DNA of 64,000 nt, from the NCBI RefSeq assembly GCF_003058465.1, contig NZ_CP028901.1:2170001-2234000 (forward strand). The letters are read 5' to 3'. Of this stretch, positions 18,747 to 26,855 are shown piece after piece (within the stretch, counting starts at the first letter, position 1; each line of letters begins with the position of its first letter). The translations under genes and the position numbers were made by a program. Below the pieces are notes generated by a model. It saw only the letters and a list, made by a program, of their open reading frames with translations, was not told where the DNA came from and did no database searches. The DNA is from Orrella marina. GTDB lineage: Bacteria > Pseudomonadota > Gammaproteobacteria > Burkholderiales > Burkholderiaceae_B.

Positions 18747-18992
18747 TCAGGCCTTCAGCAGAGTCCAGTCAATCACATCAGCCGAAACCCCTTTACTGTG
18801 AGCGAACGGGGAACACATAGACAACTGCCCGCAAAAATCCATTTCCAGAATTGACAAAACCGCCCGGAGGCGGCCTGTCGCCCTTGGAGCATCTGACCAA
18901 TCGAGAGTCAGGCTATGGGCTCCCTCTTGAACCACGTATGGGCCAGATTTTTTGCCCTTGGTTTTGTATCCCATAAAAGGGCAGATCATCAC
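18747..18992 (-). CDS. Small hypothetical protein
   Basis: About 81 codons (MMICPFMGYKTKGKKSGPYV...). I do not recognise it. It precedes the phosphatase on the opposite strand and follows another small frame (19005-19265) after 12 bp, so the two may form a small operon with the HEPN-like gene. There is no membrane segment or cofactor motif. The coding assignment rests on frame length and tight spacing only. Confidence 0.4.
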   Translation of the reverse strand: MMICPFMGYKTKGKKSGPYVVQEGAHSLTLDWSDAPRATGRLRAVLSILEMDFCGQLSMCSPFAHSKGVSADVIDWTLLKA

Positions 18993-19004
18993 TTTTGCTC
19001 CACA

Positions 19005-19265
19005 TCAGGGTTGTGGTAGCACAGCCTTCTTGTACAAATCGTCATCTTCCCTCTCAGCAAGCCTGTGCACCATGTACAGGCGCCCCGAGTACCAATCGAA
19101 TTTCTTACGGAGATTTTGGTGATTTTCGAGTCGCTGTTTCACATTGACTAGCGGCGCCGGCAACTCCCCCGATCCAACAATACTCCAGATGTGTTGACGG
19201 TCAGGAATCGTGCTGACGCGGTCGGTTTGGCGAAAATCGACTGTTAATCGAGGTGCCCTAAGCAA
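19005..19265 (-). CDS. Small hypothetical protein
   Basis: About 86 codons, basic and hydrophilic (SRLYMVHRLAEREDDDLYK-type C-terminus). Not recognised. It starts 1 bp after the stop of the HEPN-like gene, suggesting co-translation. Alternatively it could be the frameshifted tail of that gene. Confidence 0.4.
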   Translation of the reverse strand: MLRAPRLTVDFRQTDRVSTIPDRQHIWSIVGSGELPAPLVNVKQRLENHQNLRKKFDWYSGRLYMVHRLAEREDDDLYKKAVLPQP

Positions 19266-19266
19266 G

Positions 19267-19680
19267 TCAACAATCTCGCGGGCGGGTGCCGGTTAGCATT
19301 TCCTCGATGTCGCGAAGGTCAAACTCATCCCACTGGGCGTGTAGTGCCTTGTTGCGTACTGCTGTATAGCCCTTCCATCGCCTTGACTTGACCGGAGTTG
19401 TCGCTCCCTGCTCTGCGAGATCATCGAGTACAGAACCGAGCGATTTGCCAGCTTGCGGCACGCTTACTTTTTCGGCTAACTTGCGAACTGCATCCTCGAA
19501 TACCGCGCTGCACAAAACGGATGACTCCGTCTTCTTGCCGACTCGATGAAAATCGTTCGCGTGAATAAGGAAGTCGTCAAAAGTTGAAGCCACTAAAATG
19601 TACTCTCCTTTACGCAACAGTCCATTCTGCATCTCATCTGCAATCGATACCAAAAAGCCCAACCAGCTTTTGTACCGCAT
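19267..19680 (-). CDS. HEPN-like small protein
   Basis: A 137-residue all-alpha protein. Near the C-terminus it has V-R-N-K-A-L-H-A-Q-W, where R-x4-H is the catalytic signature of HEPN ribonucleases found in toxins and defence proteins. An ATG at 19632 (MQNGLLRKGEYILV) directly follows the TGA that closes the frame continuing from the DUF262 gene, and may be the real start through coupling; the upstream ATG at 19680 lacks a good ribosome site. RNase activity is inference from the motif. Confidence 0.55.
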   Translation of the reverse strand: MRYKSWLGFLVSIADEMQNGLLRKGEYILVASTFDDFLIHANDFHRVGKKTESSVLCSAVFEDAVRKLAEKVSVPQAGKSLGSVLDDLAEQGATTPVKSRRWKGYTAVRNKALHAQWDEFDLRDIEEMLTGTRPRDC

Positions 19681-19837
19681 GTAAAGGTATACCGCCTTTT
19701 AATTCCTTTTGCGCAACGATCCTGTGCACCTCTTCAAAGAAACAGCTTCCCGGGACAGCGGTCAGCGCAAAGAAATTGGCTACTGAAGATATCCATGCTT
19801 GGCCTTCCGGGACATCGCTCGGCCAGCTAGAGAGCTC

Positions 19838-21190
19838 CTAGACATCAGCCGTATCACTTCTTGGCCGAGCCCAATTGCAGTAACGATGCGTCAGTCTAGC
19901 GTTTGCTGGCACGGTTCTACCACCAACCCAATACTGCTTAATGTGATCAAGCGCGGCGTCGTCTGTAGATTGAATGTGCTGCTTACAAATTGCGCAAGTT
20001 GGATCGACAGCCATCATTTCTTCCTTCAATTTGAAGGTGAAACAGCGCGGTTCCTTCTGACTAATGCCAAGAATGGACTGTAACGATGCCCTCCATTTGT
20101 CAAAGCGCAAAGTTACCGCTTGCACAGAGCTGGTGGACAGCTCTATGGAGTCTATGAATTCTTGATCTTCCGTCATCAGAAAAACTAAGGCTTCTTTCAC
20201 AGAGTCCAAGTTCTGATACACCTTGTTTTTATCCTCTCTTGCGAATGAGTACATCAGGATGTCGTACAAGGAAGTATTGAATTTCTTTGGCTCCCAATAT
20301 CCGTTTGGCTGCCCGTCCGTACCCTTATAGAATCGTTTAAATGAATTTTTGCCAAATGCAGATCGTATTATTTGACATGCATTTTTAAATGCCGACTTTA
20401 GCTCCACGATCTCCTTGTCTGAAATGTCCCTTTTTTCTCTAGCCTCGGAGTTTAGGAAGTTGCGCATAGGCGCTTTATAGTTGAGATAGGTCTTATGATA
20501 GAAAGCACTGAATCGCAGAACCAGCTCTATATCTTTCATGCGTTTGTCGGGTGCCTTAATCCCGCAGATGAACATAAAATCCGGATCTTCTGCCATTTCT
20601 TTGAATGCGATATTGAATTTGCCCCGATACAGGCAGTTTCTCAACTCTTGATCATTCAACTGAACCGAACCTGTATTCAGTCGCTCGAATATTTCGAATT
20701 TAAGATTCTCGCTTGACTCTTTCTGAAACGTGATAGCGCGAATCTTGTAATAGCGAACCCTGTCTTGCAACTCATCAGACAAGTCGCTGAATTTCTTGCC
20801 ATTCAGATCTGAGCATACATTCAAGCTGCTCAACTTAAATATCTTTCCATCTGGAAAATGCCCGTCAATGAAACTGAAAAATGACGTTAATCTCTGCTGT
20901 CCGTCAATGACGTACTCTTTTCCGTCTTTTTCTTCTGACAGGTATATAATTGGTAGCGGAATATGAAGAATTGCAGACTCAATTAGCTTGCTTGCTTTTG
21001 CAGCATCCCATACGTACTGTCGTTGAAAATCCGGCTGTAAGATCAACTTTCCACGCTTCTTCTTATTAAGAAGAGATTCAATTTCTAGATCTCCGCTGGA
21101 GGTGTGAATTCGATTATCTTCTGGCGCAATTTGTACCTCCTCATCACCACCTTCATCAAAGCTAAGATCGTTCTCTTCTTTAGGCAGCAC
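19838..21190 (-). CDS. DUF262 protein with C-terminal HNH domain
   Basis: A 450-residue GmrSD-like protein. The N-terminal DUF262 (ParB/Srx-fold NTPase/nuclease) shows LILQPDFQRQYVWDAAKAS and the hallmark YVIDGQQRLTSFF. The C-terminus has an HNH-type zinc site: CAICKQHI, ALDHIKQYW, HRYCNWARP. DUF262 proteins restrict modified phage DNA or nick DNA. The start is a GTG at 21190 with AAGGAGG five bases upstream. The gene is AT-rich. The frame continues in phase past the TAG at 19838-19840 for 67 more codons, so the protein may have been longer originally. Confidence 0.88.
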   Translation of the reverse strand: MLPKEENDLSFDEGGDEEVQIAPEDNRIHTSSGDLEIESLLNKKKRGKLILQPDFQRQYVWDAAKASKLIESAILHIPLPIIYLSEEKDGKEYVIDGQQRLTSFFSFIDGHFPDGKIFKLSSLNVCSDLNGKKFSDLSDELQDRVRYYKIRAITFQKESSENLKFEIFERLNTGSVQLNDQELRNCLYRGKFNIAFKEMAEDPDFMFICGIKAPDKRMKDIELVLRFSAFYHKTYLNYKAPMRNFLNSEAREKRDISDKEIVELKSAFKNACQIIRSAFGKNSFKRFYKGTDGQPNGYWEPKKFNTSLYDILMYSFAREDKNKVYQNLDSVKEALVFLMTEDQEFIDSIELSTSSVQAVTLRFDKWRASLQSILGISQKEPRCFTFKLKEEMMAVDPTCAICKQHIQSTDDAALDHIKQYWVGGRTVPANARLTHRYCNWARPRSDTADV

Positions 21191-21415
21191 ATTGCCTCCT
21201 TGTTTGTAATTTGGTGAACCTGCGGGACGAAGCGCAACTTGCGAGGTATTCCAACCTCGGATTTCTCCCAGCGCTGGCTTGCATTCTTATTTAGCAAGTA
21301 TTCAGCAGCCCGAGACCAACTTATACTCCATTGTAATGGCGTATTGCATGCGATCGACCGTTTCCCGAACACCTACTTTCAAAGGGCTCGCCCAAAGCCC
21401 GCTCTTGGCATATTG

Positions 21416-22904
21416 TGTTGAAAAACTCCCCGAAATGCACGCGTTTTGGATATCCTAACGTTTAGTCGATAAACGGGTGGGTGCCGTGATGATGGGTCAA
21501 CAAACGGGCGTGCAGGATAAGCTGTTTTATTCCTTCAACCTTGATGATCACGTACCTCGGTCTCACTTGTTGCGTAGTGTTGATCGCTTTTTTGATCTGG
21601 GTGATTTGCGCAAGCATCTCGCTCCTTTCTGTAGCCACACTGGCCGGCCCTCAATTGATCCGGAATTGATGGTGCGTATGCTGATCGTTGGTTACTGCTT
21701 TGGCATTCGCTCTAAGCGCCGGCTGTGCGAAGAAGTCCATCTAAACTTGGCATATCGTTGGTTCTGTCGCCTGGGGCTGGACGATGCAGTGCCTGACCAT
21801 TCAACCTTTTCCAAGAATCGACACGGCCGCTTTAGCGATAGTGAGGCCTTACGCCATGTGTTCGAATCAGTCTTGCGCCGGTGCATGATCGAAGGCCTTG
21901 TGGCAGGCGAAGGGTTCGCTATTGATGCCAGTGTCATCAAAGCTGATGCCAGCCGGGCACGTGGCGTTTCCGGAGTTGAAACCATCGACTGGAGTCAAGG
22001 CGAGTGGCAAAGCCGTGCGGTGCGCGAGTACATCGAAGCGTTGGAGGAGAATAATCCCACCGACGACGACATCCCCGCATCGACAGAGTCGACAACACCA
22101 CCCAAGAATATTTCGTTGACCGATCCGGCAGCACGCTGGACGGCAGCGCCAGGCGGTCCGGCTTTCTACGCCTATTCGACCAACTACCTGATCGATCTAC
22201 AGGCGGGCATTATCGTGGATGTGCAAGCCACGCCGGCCTATCGATCCCAAGAAGTAGAGTCGACCAAGATTATGGTTGACCGGGTCGCACAACGCTTCAA
22301 TCTGAGACCTCGCCGGTTGGTAGGCGATACGGCCTATGGAACGGGCCCCATGCTCGGATGGATGGTCCAGGAAAAAGGTATTGAGCCGCACGTTCCCGTT
22401 TGGGATAAAACCGAGCGCAAGGATGGCGCTTTCTCAACCATTGACTTCGCTTGGGATGAGCAGGCAAACGAGCACCGTTGCCCACAAGGACATGCGTTAC
22501 GCAGAGACAGGCGTGTGTTCAAGAGTCCGCGCGCACGCATCACCAAAGCAGACACGGTTATCTACCGACCTAGCCAATCTGACTGCACTAGCTGCTCGCA
22601 GAAAGACCAATGCTGCCCTAACACGCCAACGCGCAAAATCGCTCGCAGCATCCATGAAGCCGAGCGCAATGTGGCCCGGGCCATCGCCGCAACGCCAGAG
22701 TATCAACAATCACGCTGCGAGCGAAAGAAGGTTGAGATGCTGTTTGCTCATCTAAAACGCATCTTGAAACTGGATCGCTTGCGACTACGGGGACTCTCCG
22801 GGGCACAAGATGAGTTCTTGCTGGCGGCGACTACGCAAAATTTACGACGAATGGCCAAGTGGCTCATGCCAAGCTTTCAAAAGGCACAAGAAATGCCCGC
22901 TTGA
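21416..22904 (+). mobile_element. IS1182-family element, right end missing
   Basis: The left end is taken at TGTTGAAAAACTCC (21416), a terminus typical of this IS1182 subgroup. The transposase is complete, but no inverted copy (GGAGTTTTTCAACA) is found in the several hundred bases after it, so the right end was lost. The element is probably immobile now. Its exact end beyond 22904 cannot be set. Confidence 0.6.
21489..22904 (+). CDS. IS1182-family transposase
   Basis: A DDE transposase of about 471 residues. The DUF772 N-terminal domain (SIDPELMVRMLIVGYCFGIR, YRWFCRLGLDDAVPDHSTFS) precedes the catalytic core with FAIDASVIKADASR, GDTAYG and the C-terminal ERKKVEMLFAHLKR glutamate region. A zinc-like C-x2-C..C-x5-C segment (CTSCSQKDQCC) lies between, as in the family. 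Two adjacent ATGs at 21489 and 21492 are candidate starts. The length is normal, so the enzyme may be active in trans. Confidence 0.93.
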   Translation: MMGQQTGVQDKLFYSFNLDDHVPRSHLLRSVDRFFDLGDLRKHLAPFCSHTGRPSIDPELMVRMLIVGYCFGIRSKRRLCEEVHLNLAYRWFCRLGLDDAVPDHSTFSKNRHGRFSDSEALRHVFESVLRRCMIEGLVAGEGFAIDASVIKADASRARGVSGVETIDWSQGEWQSRAVREYIEALEENNPTDDDIPASTESTTPPKNISLTDPAARWTAAPGGPAFYAYSTNYLIDLQAGIIVDVQATPAYRSQEVESTKIMVDRVAQRFNLRPRRLVGDTAYGTGPMLGWMVQEKGIEPHVPVWDKTERKDGAFSTIDFAWDEQANEHRCPQGHALRRDRRVFKSPRARITKADTVIYRPSQSDCTSCSQKDQCCPNTPTRKIARSIHEAERNVARAIAATPEYQQSRCERKKVEMLFAHLKRILKLDRLRLRGLSGAQDEFLLAATTQNLRRMAKWLMPSFQKAQEMPA

Positions 22905-23171
22905 CGGCATGCCGGCAGCCGAGTTCTTGCTGTAATCGGGTAGCGTCAAAGAACAGATCAGCTAACGATCCTGCCGCACGACTGATTCGAGACAAAGCCA
23001 TTGCCGCATGCGGTGCTGCTGACAGCGTACAGGCATCAACTTAAGTATCCGCCATAGATACCCGCCACGCACAACCTTGACAGTTCAATTCCGCAAAATG
23101 AGAACCACCACTTTCAAAACCCTCTTGAAATGAAACCTTGGGTTTGATAGCCTTGTTAAAAGTCGAGCTAA

Positions 23172-23300
23172 ATGCCTGACGCCACCAATCCTTTCATGGA
23201 TTACGAGATGAACCAGTCGCACCGCACAAGAAAGCCTGCCACCAAGTTAACGATATCGTTAGCGGTGAATGCACGCGTTCGCGGAGGGGCGATTGACTGA
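23172..23300 (+). CDS. Candidate small ORF, 42 residues
   Basis: ATG to TGA reading MPDATNPFMDYEMNQSHRTR and then a basic tail. It is followed 27 bp later by a clear intrinsic terminator, the arrangement of a short transcribed gene. It has no recognisable domain and only a weak ribosome site. A terminated leader RNA is the alternative. Confidence 0.3.
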   Translation: MPDATNPFMDYEMNQSHRTRKPATKLTISLAVNARVRGGAID

Positions 23301-23326
23301 TTTTTTCGTTTTGACCAGTCCATAGA

Positions 23327-23350
23327 CCCCGCCATCGCCGCGGGGTTTTT
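23327..23350 (+). terminator. Intrinsic terminator
   Basis: Stem CCCCGC (23327-23332) and GCGGGG (23340-23345), loop of 7 bases, then TTTTTGTTTTT. This is a classical rho-independent terminator on the plus strand. Confidence 0.8.
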
Positions 23351-23519
23351 GTTTTTCGGCTCCGCAACTTTTGAACCAACCACCGGAGTTCACCATGCAC
23401 AACACCGTGCTTCTTCTATTACGAATATCAGGCTGATTTAGACACCTCAAGGCATCATTCTCGCAGCACCGCCGCTGCTGACAATCCGTTCACTACCCCT
23501 CATATTATCGGAGACGATC

Positions 23520-23915
23520 ATGACGTCCGAGGATAAGTCACGTCTGTTGAATTTGCCCCAACAGTTCCCTCGTGTCTTTGGAACTGAACCCGTTGCTTTT
23601 GAACATGCCGCCGGATGGGCACAGTTGCTCTCGCTACTTGCCGCACGTATCAATACCATCCTGGAATCGGATCCTGACGCAACGATGCGCATCAGCCAGA
23701 TCAAGGAAAAATTTGGCGAGTTACGCTTTTATTACCAACTCTCAAACGCCAGTGAAACCACCCATGAGGCGGTGCGCGAGGCTGTAGATGCAGCCTGTGA
23801 CGCCAGCACATCAGTCTGCGAAATCTGCGGTCGACCCGGCACATCCGGAAACCGATCAGGTTGGTGGAGAGTCCGGTGTCCGCCCTGCACCGCAGCTGAA
23901 CAAAGGCGGCGATGA
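23520..23915 (+). CDS. Hypothetical protein with C-terminal zinc site, in-frame TGA
   Basis: 131 residues to the first stop. The C-terminal part has C-E-I-C and R-C-P-P-C pairs that could bind zinc; the rest (ISQIKEKFGELRFYY) is a helical segment common in mobile-element hypotheticals. After the TGA at 23913 the same frame stays open for 62 more codons (WQQVPVTRVEHHGWPLTNAT and on) to a TGA at 24102 that overlaps the next ATG (ATGA). The original gene may therefore have been 23520-24104. The ATG follows a GGAG-like site (CGGAGACGATC). Function unknown. Confidence 0.6.
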   Translation: MTSEDKSRLLNLPQQFPRVFGTEPVAFEHAAGWAQLLSLLAARINTILESDPDATMRISQIKEKFGELRFYYQLSNASETTHEAVREAVDAACDASTSVCEICGRPGTSGNRSGWWRVRCPPCTAAEQRRR

Positions 23916-24100
23916 CTTGTATGGCAACAGGTGCCGGTCACGCGTGTAGAGCATCACGGATGGCCCTTGACCAATGCAACAGCCTCCTCACCCTATCACT
24001 TTGTCAATGCCGACTCAATCGTCAAAGCCGCTTCATGTTTATCACCGGAATCGGATGAAGCGGCTTCGACATCAGAACTAATGGAAATGAACAGCAAAGG

Positions 24101-25969
24101 ATGAATCTCATCATGGATGAAAACGATTTTCTCAACGCGCTCACCCAAGTCACCAACAAACGTAAGCCAGCCCTTGCCACAGAAGAAGCACCGTCACGTC
24201 CGCCCATGCCAAAGCTGCCATTCAATAACTTCTGGGGCAACCGGATGCTGGCGCTGATCTACCTGAGTCCTCACCGACTACCCGCGGAAATCGAATCGAT
24301 TCGGCACGCTTTGAACATCGCAATCGACGAAGCACAAGCTCCGTCGGATCGCGCTCAGGCTGCGCTGACCATCGGCAACTTCGTCAACAGCCACGAAGTG
24401 GCTATCCCTCTGGATGAGGAGGGCCATACCACCTTTACCCTTGCCATTGATGGTGAAAACGAATGGTTCAGACTGTCAGGGGATCTGGGCAATCCTGTTG
24501 GTTCACTTCTTCATGCCAACAGTCTGCTCCAGGAACGCAACCTGAAAGTCGAGTGCAACGTGGAGAGTGACCCAATGCCAAGGCTGGTGTCAACCGATGG
24601 GAAAGAGCCACGATACCTGCACGGACCGGTTGTGGAAGAGTGGCTCAATGCCATTCGGATGATTGCAGCAGCAGCCCAAGAACAGTTTGCCTCCTGGAGC
24701 CCCCTTGAGTTCCGCAGTTGCCTCGCCGCCATTGCAAACTACCTTTCCATCGTTCCGGAGTTCCGGCAACTGGGTCGGTCCAAGATCGGATCTCAAAAGA
24801 CGACCGGCGAGTGGGAAAAGCGATTTGATGACCTGAACTGGATCAAACCACTCTGGGATGGTTTGCTTGATGCCATGCCATCGAAACTGACCCAACATCG
24901 CTGCGCCGGCGTTGATAAAGAACTACGGGCATTGCGCACACAGCAATACGTTGTCATCTCGAGACTGCAACGCGAAGCGGGTTGCAACTCTGCGTCAACA
25001 TCTGAGACGCAGTTCAAGCAAGGATCGGTGAGCGAATCAGCAAGGAGACAGGAGCAGGATCGACTCGAGGCAAGTTGGTCCAGCGTCGTTGATCAACTGG
25101 TTGTGGTGACCAGTCCGATCGCTGTTTCCAATGATAGGGAAGACCGCGTGATCCTGGAACAATATGAGAAGCTGCGACGACCTCTGCCATTCGCCGAGCT
25201 GCCCTCGCTGGACCAGATTCAGTCGATCTGGCAACAATTGTTGACCGAATTCCCTTGGGCAACCGAGGCGGTCACGACCATCATGAGTGACTTGATGGCC
25301 CGAAAGTTGCATGGTGCGCGGCGTCTGGGCATGATGCCCATTCTACTGGTCGGAGTGCCTGGATGCGGCAAGACCCGGTTCGCCCAACGAATGGGCGACC
25401 TTCTGCAAAGTCCTAGCCTGGTGCTCAATCTCGCCGGCATGTCGGATGTCAAAACCTTGAAGGGTGTCACCCGGGGATGGGCGAGCGCCCGACCCTCGCG
25501 GATTGTGGAGTTCATCCTGCAGACAAGCGTACCCAATCCAATCGTGCTCCTCGATGAGGTCGACAAAACCGGACGACTCGGTACTGGTGGCGATCCGCAA
25601 GAAGCGCTTCTCGATTTGCTGGAACCCGGCAATGCCGCACGGTATCAGGACATTTATCTGATGGCATCTTGTGACCTGTCGCACTGCCTGTACATCCTGA
25701 CAAGCAACTCTCTAGCTCGACTGTCTGCACCACTCAAGAGTCGGCTGCGCCCTGTGTATTTTCCAAAACCGGGCCCCGAGCATGCCCCAATTCTGATCCA
25801 GGGCGTAACCCGTGATCTGGAGAAGGCGTGGAATCTGCCCAAAGGAACCATCACGCTCACACCTGCAGAGCGTGAGATACTGGAAGGGCTGTCGCCCAGG
25901 GAAATGCGCTTTGCTGTAACCGACCTATTGGGTAACCCCGCGATTAAGTCTGGTGAGAAACTGCATTGA
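24101..25969 (+). CDS. Lon-like AAA+ ATPase without protease domain
   Basis: A 622-residue protein. The first ~400 residues have no recognised domain. Residues ~410-600 are a Lon-type AAA+ module: Walker A GVPGCGKT, the Lon-like NLAGMSDVKTLKGVTRGWAS, Walker B VLLDEVDK, GGDPQEALLDLLEPGNAARY, sensor 1 LTSNS and an arginine-finger region. The chain ends just after the small AAA lid (GLSPREMRFAVTDLLGNP), so the Ser-Lys peptidase is absent and the protein should act as an unfoldase or remodeller. The ATG at 24101 overlaps the upstream stop; ATG at 24113 is the alternative. It is part of the mobile region. Confidence 0.85.
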   Translation: MNLIMDENDFLNALTQVTNKRKPALATEEAPSRPPMPKLPFNNFWGNRMLALIYLSPHRLPAEIESIRHALNIAIDEAQAPSDRAQAALTIGNFVNSHEVAIPLDEEGHTTFTLAIDGENEWFRLSGDLGNPVGSLLHANSLLQERNLKVECNVESDPMPRLVSTDGKEPRYLHGPVVEEWLNAIRMIAAAAQEQFASWSPLEFRSCLAAIANYLSIVPEFRQLGRSKIGSQKTTGEWEKRFDDLNWIKPLWDGLLDAMPSKLTQHRCAGVDKELRALRTQQYVVISRLQREAGCNSASTSETQFKQGSVSESARRQEQDRLEASWSSVVDQLVVVTSPIAVSNDREDRVILEQYEKLRRPLPFAELPSLDQIQSIWQQLLTEFPWATEAVTTIMSDLMARKLHGARRLGMMPILLVGVPGCGKTRFAQRMGDLLQSPSLVLNLAGMSDVKTLKGVTRGWASARPSRIVEFILQTSVPNPIVLLDEVDKTGRLGTGGDPQEALLDLLEPGNAARYQDIYLMASCDLSHCLYILTSNSLARLSAPLKSRLRPVYFPKPGPEHAPILIQGVTRDLEKAWNLPKGTITLTPAEREILEGLSPREMRFAVTDLLGNPAIKSGEKLH

Positions 25970-25997
25970 GGAGAAGCTTCTGCCTTAGTCAGTGATT

Positions 25998-26033
25998 AAA
26001 AGCCACACCCGCCCAAGAAGTGATGGGTGTGGC
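25998..26033 (-). terminator. Minus-strand intrinsic terminator
   Basis: GCCACACCC (26002-26010) pairs perfectly with GGGTGTGGC (26025-26033). On the minus strand the stem is followed by TTTTAATC. It should end the transcript of the 26172-26474 gene, and might also slow plus-strand transcription from the AAA+ gene. Confidence 0.65.
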
Positions 26034-26171
26034 GTGCTACCGTCATTATTGGGAAAAATCAGGAAACGCCTATTTCTTGCTGACCTACTGGAGATATCGA
26101 GCGAGGATCAGGCATCACAAAAGAGACACTGCAACGGTATTGCTCGCCCTCGCCCAACATCGCTCATACGT

Positions 26172-26474
26172 CTATTGGAGTGTAGATTTGGTAGTCTGCA
26201 TTGCAGCAAGGTCTGCAATTTCCTTCAGCAAAGGATAAGCAGCTTTCTTCTCATTCGGCATTAAATCAAGTTGAGCGGCGAACTTTAATACTGTGTCAGC
26301 ATTGTCTGCACTACTAATGGCAAACCGTGCTAACGCGGCGCCCATGGCAGCCTGTCCTTTCAGGTGATTTTTTTCTCTCAAGAGTGCTGCGTTCATTAGT
26401 CTTTCCGCCTGTTCGCGCTGTTCAATCGCCGAAATAAAACCGTACACAACATGTTGTTGGTTTGAATCAGACAT
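26172..26474 (-). CDS. Hypothetical helical protein
   Basis: 100 residues, alanine-rich and predicted all-helical (GFISAIEQREQAERLMNAAL, AALARFAISSADNADTVLKF). There is no signal peptide or known motif. It precedes a clear terminator on the same strand, which supports a real single-gene transcript. The ATG at 26474 has AAAAGGA about 8 bases upstream. Not recognised; typical of small plasmid or ICE proteins. Confidence 0.6.
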   Translation of the reverse strand: MSDSNQQHVVYGFISAIEQREQAERLMNAALLREKNHLKGQAAMGAALARFAISSADNADTVLKFAAQLDLMPNEKKAAYPLLKEIADLAAMQTTKSTLQ

Positions 26475-26855
26475 GATGCAATCCTTTTAGATGTAAAAGA
26501 GATTCAATGTTAATTTGCCATCGATAAATAATCTCGGATCGTTAAAAAATATGTCAACCACTAGAGAATCAATGTTAGGAAATTCTCGATACACTAAGTC
26601 AGCGATTTCCGAGAGCACAGATAGGAGAGTTTCGAATGCCAGGCAAGTACGAAAACGCTATTTCTATCAGCAAGACGATCCAAAATACTGTCTCGCGCCG
26701 GAATCTTTTTCCTGCGATACAGCGTTCTAGTTGACGTATGGTCCCGCAACCAGTGAAATGCCAAGTCCAGGCCCGAATCAACTGAAACACGAAAAACGGT
26801 GTTCTGACACTAACCCCTAGATTTGGGCGAAAACCAAGGGCAAGGCAGCACCCGG
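26475..26855. other. Intergenic stretch, no gene seen
   Basis: 381 bp, AT-rich at its left side, with only weak short frames. I find no clear element; it contains the upstream region of the 26172-26474 gene and the 3' end of the relaxase transcript. Confidence 0.35.

Larger units (their letters stand above)
22905..23519. other. Stretch with a small frame and a terminator
   Basis: 615 bp after the IS transposase. It holds a 42-codon frame (23172-23300), a strong intrinsic terminator (23327-23350) and no larger gene. The first ~150 bp may be residual IS DNA. Confidence 0.4.
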
